A stretch of DNA of 64,000 bases. It comes from Caenorhabditis elegans. Lineage: Eukaryota; Nematoda; Chromadorea; Rhabditida; Rhabditidae. This document shows, piece by piece, positions 45,225 to 55,346 of this stretch. The stretch spans positions 13,454,001 to 13,518,000 of the forward strand of contig NC_003281.10 of assembly GCF_000002985.6 (NCBI RefSeq), given 5' to 3'. The notes under the pieces are model-generated. The model saw only the letters and a program-made list of their open reading frames with translations, did no database searches and was not told where the DNA came from. Each line of letters begins with the position of its first letter. Position 1 is the stretch's first letter. The translations under genes were made by a program, and so were the position numbers.

Positions 45225-47387
45225 ATGGTCCTCAAAGAAGCGGATTCGAAAAGATTTATGAAATTTTTAGTCAATCAGACAAAAGGTGCCGTCAAGCCGC
45301 TGGTGCCGACGACAGTATTCAGAAAATTCGCTAAGCTCAAAGGTTCAGAGCTTGGTGCAACTGCTTACGCTAATAGGTGAGAAATGTGGTCTCGACTTAT
45401 CTTCGAAATTATCCATTTAGATTCGAAAACTATCTGGTACCGAACATGGATAAAATGAACGAATACAGTATCGAGTTACGGATTCGAGTGATGTTCGGCA
45501 TGTCGGCAAAAGTGTCGAATGACTTTTTAGAACAGTAAGGAGAGATTTTACCTTCAGATTTACGAATTTATTTTTCAGAATCAAAACGACTGGAACTGTT
45601 CAAGTGGATGAGTTAGGAAGAATTTGCAAGTATACTTCGGATGAAGGAAATCTATCATTGGAAGGAATCCACTGTAAATCTTCTGAGGCAGTACGAAAAC
45701 GCTCAACGAACGCCACACTTTCCGCTGATTTTGTGAGATTGATGACTTTTCTCACTGAAAAGACGAAGGATTCAATCAAGCCACTGGTAGCAAGTAAAGT
45801 GTTTGCAGAATTTAGCGAGAATGGAGGAGGTGGACGAACGGACCAAGCCTACTATAAACAGTGAGAAGATTTCACCTGCTTCTTTTCAATATTTTTGGTT
45901 CAGATTCCGAAGACGTGTGGCACCGAAGATGGCTAAACTTAAGGAATACAGTATTCACGATCGAGTTCGAGTGATGTTTGGGCTCTCTGGACAAGTTTCG
46001 AACGATTTTCGGAGACAGTAGGAATATTTAAATTGTTTTTGAGTAAACGAATAGTGATTTACAGAATTCAAACGATTGGAATTGTTCAGCTTGATGATAA
46101 TAGACGAATTTGCAAATTTGTCTCACATGATGGAAAGCTGAAGTTGGAAGGAAATCGCAAGAATTCGGCGAGAGTCGAGCGACGTTCTGCAAAAAACCGA
46201 GATCCTGGTGCGAATGCTACGAGACAATACGACGATGTGGAGTCTTCGATTTCGTATTATGGATCTCCAAAAAGAGCGAGAAGTGAAATGTATATCCTCT
46301 CCATTTCATATTACGCAGTATCTTAATTTATCATTTTCAGGAGCTCTGTTCCGAGTGACGATGAAGCGGAGTATATTGGAGGTGTGGAGGGATTTGTGAA
46401 GCCGGAACCGGTTGATTTCGATTTTGAAGAACTCCTCAATAGAGATATGTCACACAATTTGCTCATTGATTATTCGCAACAATATGAAGAAATGATGATG
46501 GAAGAGAACAACCAGCCATTTGCTGAGGATTCTCCATACGAAAGTGTCGACGATGACATGGATTGTATCGAATCGATGGCAGTACATCCGAAACAAGAAG
46601 CAATTTCATCGGATTTCAAGGAGCTCTTCCATAGAGATGCATCCCAAGAAGATAAAGAAGTCAGCAGCAATTGGCCAGTTTACAATAAAACTTCATTCGG
46701 CGATGATATGGAATATATTGGAGCGGTGAAGGGACAGCCAAAGCCTGAACCAATTGATTTTGATTTTTATCAAATCAATAATCGAGAGCATTTCCAAGGA
46801 AATCAAGAAATGATGATAGAAGACAACAATTCGTCAATTTCTGAGAGAAACGCTGATGTTCCATTCGTCGAACATCAACAAATCAGTCTTTCCGCGGAAA
46901 GTCGAGATACTTCAGCTGAATCGGAATCCATATATCTGCATGATTTCCTGAAACAACTGGCTCAATTCATTAGCTTTTTCGAATGTTCGGAGCTAGCTGA
47001 GATCAAGAAAAATATCAAAGAAGTGATGGCTGATGAGGAAAAAATTGCCGGCTTTCAAAAAGTAAAAATCCTTGATATTCGTACAGTTCTCGGTGCATTT
47101 TTCTTCGGAGTCAGCCGAAAAATCAAATCAACTGGCTCAAATAATTCTACAATGAAGGTCAAAGATTTCATGTTCAAGTTCAAGTTCTTCCTTCTCGGAT
47201 TGGATTGTTCCGAACTTCTCGAGCTACAGCAGAAGGTTCATGAGAAACTTGATGAGCAAGATGTTACAAAGAAGGTTTATCAGAGTTGTAAAAAATGAAT
47301 TATAATTATATATTTATTTTCCAGATTCTCTTGTACAGCGACATTCAGAAAGCACTACAATCCCTGATCTACACAATTTCTCAATAA
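45225..47387 (+). CDS. SPK-domain protein A: two SPK domains, acidic linker, C-terminal helical module
   Basis: Seven exons (45225-45376, 45421-45534, 45579-45860, 45904-46017, 46065-46289, 46341-47274 and 47325-47387) encode 627 residues. SPK 1 (about 5-118) and SPK 2 (about 137-253) share the pattern FLxxxTKxxxxPLVxxxVFxxF, then RxRVMFGxSxxVSxDF, then G.V.LDE..RICK..S.DG.L.LEG. A long acidic linker follows with repeats of EYIGxVxGxxKPEPxDFDF. The last 135 residues are a Leu/Phe-rich helical module starting HDFLKQLAQF. SPK domains are a nematode-expanded family (Pfam SPK, first noted in SET, PHD and kinase proteins) of unknown biochemical role. Unlike genes B, D and E, the module here lacks its internal intron. 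An acceptor precedes the ATG at about 45,198. Confidence 0.85.
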
Positions 47388-47629
47388 CTCGAAAAGTTTT
47401 AATTGTTTTTTTTTCAAAATCTCTTCATTTGTTCCATTGTTCTGTTATTTTTTGTTGAAATTGTTACTCCCCATTTTTTTGATGTTTAAGTTATGAAAGA
47501 ATTTTCGTTTAAATTATTTAAATGCTTGTTGATAGTTTGAGTGTTTATTTCATTCACAAATATTTTTTATTTTCTACTTTTTCCTAAATTTTCAGCATTT
47601 TCATATTCAGGTTGACGCTCAATCGGACA

Positions 47630-48523
47630 ATGGCCACCACCAGCACAAGCACCGAACTATCAAGATTTATGAGTTTTTTAGTTGAGCAGGTAAATGATGC
47701 CACTGAGCCAATGACAGTGCAAAGAGTATTCACTCAATTCAGTCAACTTGGAGCCGGTGTTCACAGTGAAGATTATTACGTTAGAAGGTGGCACAAGTCT
47801 TTTATCGATCGTTTTTTAAATGATTTCCTATTTAGATTCCATAGAAAGCTGGCTCCGAAAATGGCTCGTTGGGACAATTTCAGTATTGAAGCCCGTGTAC
47901 GACTGATGTTCGGTTTAGATGGAAAAGTTGCAGATGATTTTCTGAGACAGTAGGAGCATGTGTTTCTTGAAATGTTTCTGAAATAAATTTACAGAATTCG
48001 CATATACGGAGCTGTTCAGCTTGACGAGAACAGACGAATTTGCCATTTTACTTCACATGATGGACAGGTGAAGCTCGAAAGCACGGAACTCACAGAGCTC
48101 AAGCAACAAGTCAAAGAAAAGATTGGAACTGATGATGCTGATGTAGGCAGTTATCAATAAAAAACAAAGTTTTAAATTTCGATTTTCAGAGTTTGCAAAT
48201 CACTGATCTTCGTACAGTTTTCGAGGCATTTTTCGTCGGAATCAGTCGGAAAATCAAATCATCTGCACCAAATAACTCAACATCTACTATTTCAGCGAAG
48301 GATTACCTGCTCAAGTTCAATTTCATCCTTCTCGGATTGGACTGTTCTGAGTTTCGAGAGCTTCAGCAGACGGTCGAAAGAAAAATCAACGAGCCGGAAA
48401 TTGCAAATAAGGTTTTTATAAACCGTGTGAAACCAATTAAAAAAATGAATTTGTTTGCAGGTTCTTCTGATCAGCGACATACACCGAGTAGTTCAAGGCC
48501 TGCTCTCCTTCATTTCACACTAA
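47630..48523 (+). CDS. SPK-domain protein B: single SPK domain fused directly to the C-terminal module
   Basis: Five exons (47630-47787, 47836-47949, 47995-48142, 48190-48411 and 48461-48523) encode 234 residues. SPK domain: LSRFMSFLVEQVNDATEPM to ICHFTSHDGQVKLE. Then, inside exon 3 and without a linker, the sequence continues as STELTELKQQVKEKIGTDD, which aligns with the start of the C-terminal module of its neighbours, followed by LRTVFEAFFVGISRKIKS and LLISDIHRVVQGLL. The second SPK and the acidic linker are absent. The exon count and phases are intact, so an in-frame deletion between two paralogous exons is likely. Start at 47630: the acceptor TCATATTCAG lies 19 bases upstream. Confidence 0.85.
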
Positions 48524-48838
48524 TTTTAATTTTTTTTGGTTTTATCTGCCTTTTTTCTCCCTTTTTTCATTTTTCTGTTGTTTTTTCGTTGATAATTGTA
48601 ATTTCCACAATTTCCTGCGAGCAAGTGAAATTTCCCTGTATTGTTCTGTTATGTTTTTGTTGGTAACGTATATTTCCTTCCATTTTTTTTCCAATTTATA
48701 AAAGATTTTTTCGTTAAAATTCTCAAAATGATGATTAATAATTTACGTTGATTTCATTAACGAATACTTTCTGCCAAATTTCTCTCAACTTTGAAATATT
48801 CCTTATTTTCAGGTATATTTCTACTTTGGAGCTACAAA
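48524..48838. other. Intergenic spacer in the SPK array
   Basis: It contains the 3' UTR of gene B and the ATTTCATTAACGAATACTT block (about 48,757-48,776) shared with the upstream regions of genes A and D. Confidence 0.55.
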
Positions 48839-49420
48839 ATGGACACCCAATTAGAAAGATTGATGCGTTTTTCAGTCGAAAAGACAAAGGATTCCACTGA
48901 GCCATTGGTGGTATCAAAAGTGTTCACAGAATACAGTAATTACTACTAACCGTGAAAATGATGGATCGTATAACGTCTATTATGATCGGTGAGAATGCTC
49001 TTCCTGCTTCTTTTTTTATATTTTTGATTCAGATTTCACAATCATCTGGCACCGAAAATGGCAAAACTTGAGGAATACAGTATCGTGGAGCGTGTTCGAG
49101 TGATATTTGGATTCGCTGGAAAAGTTTCCAATGATTTTCTGAAGCAGTAAGAACGTGGACTTTTTTGAATTTCTCGAATGATTGAAATTTCCAGAATTCG
49201 AAGAGAAGGAATTGTTGAGCTCGATAAGAAAAAACAAATTTGTAAATTTTCGTCGCATGATGGAAAGGTGAAATTGCAAGGAGATCACAGTTATTTTGCA
49301 GGAAAATTTTTTCGGGAAATCGTGAAAAATGCAATATAATATCGATAATTTTTGCAGATTCTTCTGAACAGCGACATCCGCCAAGCTCTTCAAACCCTGC
49401 TCTCCGTAGTTTCCAACTAG
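48839..49420 (+). pseudogene. SPK-domain gene C, broken copy
   Basis: The ATG at 48839 opens MDTQLERLMRFSVEKTKDS and runs to EYSNYY then a stop. Compared with gene E (EYSNRENDGLSYRFYYDR), ten extra bases (TTACTACTAA) after CAGTAA shift the frame. Downstream pieces remain splice-competent: a 114-bp exon at 49033-49146 (APKMAKLEEYSIVERVRVIF), a third exon (GIVELDKKKQICKFSSHDG) that ends in a stop near 49,337, and a relic last exon at about 49,358-49,420 (ILLNSDIRQALQTLLSVV). The second SPK, acidic linker and most of the C-terminal module are gone. A short splice variant that skips the insertion is conceivable but not evident. Confidence 0.7.
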
Positions 49421-49689
49421 ATCAAATCGATCAATCGATCTCTTCGTTTTATAATTAATTCAAATTTAAATTTCCAGTTTTCTCTGCATATTTCTTTTCC
49501 TTTTTCTCTCTATTTATTCTTTTCTTTTGTTTTGATCCCCCAAATAATGATTTTTTGATCCCCCAAATAATGATTTTTACTGAAAATTCTAAAAAATATT
49601 TTTTGAAATATACGTTTATTTCATTTACGAATACTTCTTGTCTTACTTTTTTATTTTTTTAAACATTTTTGTATGCAGGTTGATGCACA

Positions 49690-51438
49690 ATGGACACACC
49701 CCTCGGACGACTGATTAATTTTTTAGTCGAACAGACGAAAGATGCCGTCGAACCGCTCGTGGCCAGTCGAATCTTCAATCAATTTGCGGAACTCGATGGG
49801 GTTGGACTTAGTAGTACTGCTTATTATTCAAGGTTAATGATATTCATGGATTTTTTTTAAGATTACTTGTTCAGGTTTCATGAACACATTGCTCCGAATA
49901 TTGGAAAATGCAATAATTTCAATGTGGTGACACGGATTCGAATGATGTTCGCCTTGTCGGCTACAGTGCCTGATAGCTTTTTGGCGTTGTATGGATTGGT
50001 TTATTCTTTTATTTTAATTTTCAAGTTGTCTTCATTTTCAGAATTCGATTCACTGGAACTGTTCAACTTGACGAGAGAAAACGAATCAACAAGTATGTAT
50101 CAAATGACGGAAGGCTGAATCTGGAAGGATATCACAGGTGCATGGCAAGATCAAAAAACCAGTGGGGCAAAGATCCTGCCGAAGTCACGAGGCTCATGAA
50201 TTTTCTCGTTGAAAAGGCAAAGGATTCTATTGAGCCACTGGTAGCAACCGCAGTGTTCACAGATTTTGGAAAAAGTGAAGAAAGCGGATTAAAGGCTCAT
50301 ACCTATGCTCAAAAGTAAGAACATTCGGCCTGCTTCTCTTTAAAAAATGTTTGTTTTAGATTTTACAAGCAGCTGGCACCGGAAATGGACCAACTTGTCA
50401 ACTACAGTATTCAAGATCGTGTTCGAGTGATGTTCGGTTTAGCTGGAGAAGTTACGGATAACTTTCTGACACTGTATGAACAACCTAGAAAATTTCCGAA
50501 TATTACCCTAGAATTTACAGATGTCGAATGGAAGGAGTCGTTGAGCTTGATGAGAAAAATCGAATTTGCGAATACAGCTCGCATGATGGAACGTTGGCGT
50601 TGAAAGGAGATCACAGTCATATGGCGAGAATGAGAAGAAGCTCTGAATATCAACGAAAGATTCGAAGGTAGGATTTATTATATTTATTTTGGAAAAGGAT
50701 TTGCCTTTTACTTGCTATTTTCAGAATATCAATCTGGAAATTCTCTGGCGAAAAAAATTGCAGATCTCCAAAAAGAGCACGAATTTCTCAATATGATAAT
50801 GATGATATGGAGTATATTGGAGCGGTGGAAGGACAGCCCAAGGCTGAACCGATTGATGCACCATATAATTATAATACCGATCATTTGAACGAAGATCCTT
50901 CGATTTCCAAGAATGAAAGAGTTATTCCAGTTGAATCGAAGATCATAAGCTTGCACGACTTTCTGAAACAGCTGACCCAATTCATTTGCATTCTCGAGAG
51001 TTTGGAGCTCGAAGAGCTCAAGCAACAAATCAAAGAATCGATTAGCACTGATGATGATGAGGTAGACAGTACTAATCGAAAGAAAAATCTGAAAAGATAT
51101 CTTTTCAGAGCCTGCAAATCATCGATATTTGTGCAGTACTCGAGACATTCTGCTTCGGGATCAGTCGAAAAACCAGAGTAGCCGCTTCAAATATCCCAGC
51201 TATGAAGGTCAAGGATTTCCTGCTTGCGTTCAAATTCTTCCTTCTCTGGATGGATTCTTCGGAGCTTCGAGAGCTTCAGCAGAAGGTTCAAGGCGAAATT
51301 GAAGAGCCGGAATTTGCAGAGAAGGTTTATCGAAATTATCAATAAATTAATCATCAAAACGAAAAATTGCAGGTTCTTCCGATCAGCGACATCCGACAAT
51401 CTCTCCAAAACCTGCTCTCCACAATTTCTCAATATTAA
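49690..51438 (+). CDS. SPK-domain protein D: two SPK domains, short acidic linker, C-terminal module
   Basis: Eight exons: 49690-49832, 49875-49988, 50042-50314, 50360-50473, 50521-50667, 50725-51061, 51109-51324 and 51373-51438, totalling 469 residues. SPK 1 starts MDTPLGRLINFLVEQTKDAV and SPK 2 starts VTRLMNFLVEKAKDSIEPLV. The linker carries a single EYIGAVEGQPKAEPID unit, followed by the module SLHDFLKQLTQFICILESLE, ...VKDFLLAFKFFLLWMDSSEL and ...VLPISDIRQSLQNLLSTISQ. It has the same order of parts as gene A with a shorter linker. SPK 1 has drifted most (IGKCNNFNVVTRIRMMFALS). Near 50,120-50,330 the linker between the SPK copies is basic. Function is unknown; nuclear location is an inference from basic stretches such as SPKRAR. 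Confidence 0.85.
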
Positions 51439-52173
51439 ATGATTAAAATTTTGTTTTGTTTTTATTGAATTTTTTGAAAATTGGTTTTTCACGTTGTTTC
51501 ATTTATTTTTGTTACAATAATAGATTGCATTATTTTAACGCTCTTCATTTTTTTTCGAAAGTTTATTTTTACTTTATGAGATATTTAATTATTTTTAAAT
51601 AACAGATATTATACTGAAATACAATATTTATGCGTATTCCGTAGCATATTTGACGAGCAAAATATCTCGTAGCGAATACTACAGTAATTCTGTAAATGAC
51701 TACTGTAGCGCTGGTGTCGATTTACGGGCCCGATTTTCGAAATGAATAGAATAATATATTAATCGATAGAATATTATAATCAATAACTATATATTTCAAT
51801 AATAAGTGAGAAAATATTACGAAGAATTCGAAAAGAAATCCATTTCAATTACCAAAATTTTACGCTTTTTAATTGTTTTTGAGCCATTCTGTAGTTTTTC
51901 ATCAGCGGATAGTTTTGAAAATGTTACTGATTTCATGTTGTTTTTTTCGTATTTATCTCCCAGTATATTTTTCCAGAAAATTAAAAATTTCCATTATTTT
52001 TCTCCATTTTTTGATCATTTTTGGTTTTAAAAATAACGTTTAAAGTTCAAAATTTAAAAGTTTTCTACTTATTTTGAAATGTTGAACATTTAGATTTTGT
52101 TTTTCAATTGAAAAAGTGCCGTTTTTAGTGCAAAAATCGAGGAAATTATAATATTCTCATTTTCAGGTACACA
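51439..52173. other. Intergenic spacer in the SPK array
   Basis: 735 bp of AT-rich sequence. A short TACGGGCC/CTACTGTAG-type repeat (51,640-51,740) resembles common dispersed nematode repeats. No gene is seen. The ATTTCATTAACGAATACTT block found before A, C and D was not found here. Confidence 0.5.
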
Positions 52174-54414
52174 ATGGTCTTCACCGACACCCAATTAGAA
52201 AGACTAATGAGCTTTTTAGTTGAACAGACGAAGGATTCCATTGAGCCATTGGTGGTATTAAAAGTGTTCACAGAATACAGTAACCGTGAAAATGATGGAT
52301 TATCGTATAGATTCTATTATGATCGGTGAGCAGATTCTTCCTGCTTCTCATTAAGATTTTTGGTTCAGATTCCGAACATCGGTGGCACTGAATATGGCTA
52401 AACTTACGGAATACACTATTGAGGATCGAATTCGAGTCATGTTTGGATTCGCTGGAGAAGTTAGCGATGATTTCCTGACAAAGTATGAACATGTTCTTTT
52501 TTTTTTTAAATTAAAATATAATAATTTCCAGAATTGAAACGATCGGAATTGTTAAACTTGATGAGAAAAAACGAATTTGTAAATTCACATCGCATGATGG
52601 AAAGTTGAAGTTGGAAGCGGTCCACAGTCATTCGGCAAGAATGAAAAGGATGTGTTTTTTACAAGTCAAAGGTTCCGCCGATCTCGTGAGATTTATGGAT
52701 TTTCTCGTGGAAAAGACAAAGGATACCATTGTGCCTGTGGCGGCATGTAAAGTGCTCACAGAATACAGTAAACGTGAAAATGATGGATTATCGTATAGCG
52801 TCTATTATCGTCGGTGAGCAGGTTCTTCCTGCTTCTCTTTAAGATTTTTTGTTCAGATTCCGAAGATCGGTGGCACCGAATATGGCTAAATTCGAGAACT
52901 ACAGCATCGAGGAACGAGTTCGAATCATGTTTGGATTCGCTGGAAAAGTTGCGGATGATTTTCTGGAACAGTATGAACATGTTCTTTTTTTGAAAATTCT
53001 GATATTTTGCGTTACAGAATCAAAACAGAAGGAGTTGTTGAGCTCGATGATGGAAAACGAATCTGCAAGTATGCATCACACGATGGAAAGCTGAAGTTGG
53101 AAGGAGATCACAGTCGGTCGGCGAGAAATAAAAGAAAATACGCAGCATATCGAAAGACTGATCATCACCATCTTAGCAATGCGAAAGATCCGAAGCTTTC
53201 AAGAAAAAGCGGAAGGTTCTTTGTTTCACTTAGAAATAATTGTTATTAAACATATGTTTTTCAGAAAGTCCGACTTGGAATTCTCTGACAAAAGTGACGA
53301 GGATGACGTGGATTCTGCGATTTCGAAGTGCAATTTTCCGAAAAGAGCGAGATGTGAAAAGTATATCCTGACACGAATATTTACACAATCTTTTCTTTTA
53401 ATTTTCAGATCCGCTGATCCTGAATTGCATGAATCAGGCGAAAGTGACGACGATGAAGAGATGGAGGATGTCGGAGGGATTGACGGTGACCCGGATCTTG
53501 AACCAATTGATGTCGAACATGATAAAATCGCTGATCGAGATGTGGCTGATAATTCGAGTATTGATGATATACACGAAAATATGCCGGCACGAGTATCTGA
53601 AAGTGACGACGACGAGTATATTGGAGCTGTGAACGAAGATCCAGAACATAGACTCTTTGATGAATCCCATATCGATTATTTGCAAAGCGATGAAGAAATG
53701 ATCCTAGAAGACACCGACGATGACGTGGACTACGCTGGGATGGTAGAAGCACAACCGAAGCCTGAACCGATTGATTTTCATTTTGATCAAATCAATAATA
53801 GAGATAACTTCCAAGGAAATCAAGAAATGATGATAGAAAACAACAATCGTACTCCATTCCTCAAACGTCAACAAATCGATCTTTCCGCGGACAATCGAGC
53901 TACTTCAGCTGAATCGAAAACCATTTTAATGCACGACTTTCTGAAACAACTGACCCAATTCATTTGCTTCCTTGAAAGTCCGAAACTCGCCGAGATCAAG
54001 CAGCAAATCAAAGAATCGATCGGAACTGGCGAAGATGAGGTAGAGAGTATAGGCCACATTTTACCACAAATGTATCGTATTTCAGAAACTGCAGGTCACC
54101 GATATTCATACTGTTCTTGAGGCATTCTTCTTCGGGGTCAGTCGAAAAATCAGATTAGACGCGTCAAATAACCCAGCTATGAAGGTCAAGGATTTCACGC
54201 TCAAGTTCAAGTTCTTCATTCTCGCATTGGACTTTTCCGAGCTTCTAGAGCTTAAGAAGAAGGTTCAAGGAATAATCGACGAGCCGGAATTCAATGAGAA
54301 GGTTTATCGAAATTGTCAATAAATTAATTATATTAACAAGAAAAATTTCAGATTCTTCCGATCAGCGACATCAGACGATCTCTCCAAAATCTGCTATTCA
54401 CAATTTCTCAATAA
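52174..54414 (+). CDS. SPK-domain protein E: two SPK domains, longest acidic linker, C-terminal module
   Basis: Nine exons (52174-52325, 52369-52482, 52532-52813, 52857-52970, 53018-53215, 53265-53360, 53409-54039, 54086-54301 and 54352-54414) encode 621 residues. SPK 1 and SPK 2 are very similar (their 114-bp exons are near-duplicates, RFRTSVALNMAKLTEYTIED against RFRRSVAPNMAKFENYSIEE), as are the introns after them, suggesting recent duplication or gene conversion. The linker holds several acidic units (ESDDDEEMEDVGGI, ESDDDEYIGAVNEDPE, DDDVDYAGMVEAQPKPEPID). The module starts MHDFLKQLTQFICFLESPKL and ends ILPISDIRRSLQNLLFTISQ. An SPK nuclear/chromatin role is suggested by the original domain company, not by anything directly visible here. 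Confidence 0.85.
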
Positions 54415-54589
54415 CTTGAAAAGTTCTCATTGTTTTTACTGCAAAATTTCTCCCTTTTGCTATGTTTTTCTGTTATTTTTTCGTTCATAATTGTTTTTCC
54501 CCATTTTTTTGTTCAAGTTATGAAAGAATTTTCGTTTAAAGTATCGAAATGTTTGTTGATTATTTGAGTGTTAGACTACTCAACATTGC

Positions 54590-55180
54590 TCTCCGAACAC
54601 TAAAAAAGTGCCCTTTTTCAGAATAAAGCGGTTTTATACATTTTCAAAAAAATTATTTTTTTGCCCAAAAAAAAAGGACAGTCATTAGATGGCTGAAAAA
54701 TGAAAATGGGCAAAAATAAAAAGTTGCCTAAATTTGTTGAAAACGGGTAATTCATATATGGAGAATTCAGAAAATCTAGGTTTCGCCCGTCAAAAACCAT
54801 TAGAAAGTGGCAAAAATGGACAATTTATGGCAAAAAGTCACAATTTTGAAACTATTCTAAAATGGGCATTTTTTTAGTGTTCGGAGAGCAATTTTGAGTC
54901 CTCTAACTACAAAATTGCCCATTTTAGGATAGTTTCAAAATTGTGACTTTTTGCCATAAATTGTCCATTTTTGCCACTTTCTAATGGTTTTCGACGGGTG
55001 AAACCTAGATTTTCTGAATTCTCCATATATGAATTACCCGTTATCAACAAATTTAGGCAACTTTTTATTTTTGCCCATTTTCATTTTTCAGCCATGACTG
55101 TCCTTTTTTTTGGGCAAAAAATAATTTTTCTGAAAATGCTCGAAACCATTATATTCTAAAAAAGGGCATTTTTTAGTGTC
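54590..55180. repeat. About 590-bp palindrome with near-perfect arms of about 260 bp
   Basis: The left arm (about 54,596-54,872: GAACACTAAAAAAGTGCCC ... GCCCAAAAAAAAAGGACAGT ... ATGGAGAATTCAGAAAATCT ... AAAATGGGCA) is the reverse complement of about 54,927-55,180. An additional inverted copy of the outermost sequence (AGTGTTCGGAGAGCAATTTT) sits in the centre near 54,878. The arms differ at only scattered positions. It lies between SPK gene E and the mlh-1 3' end. Confidence 0.85.
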
Positions 55181-55346
55181 TGGAAATTAATTTTGAGTCT
55201 TCTAGCCACAAAATTAACCATTTTATGGACGTTTCGAAACTTTGGAATTTTAATAAATTTAGCCAATTTTGGCACTGCTTGTAAAACGTTCCAAACTTCT
55301 GTCAGAATGACCGAATTTTATTCAATTTTCAACAAAGTAGTATAAA

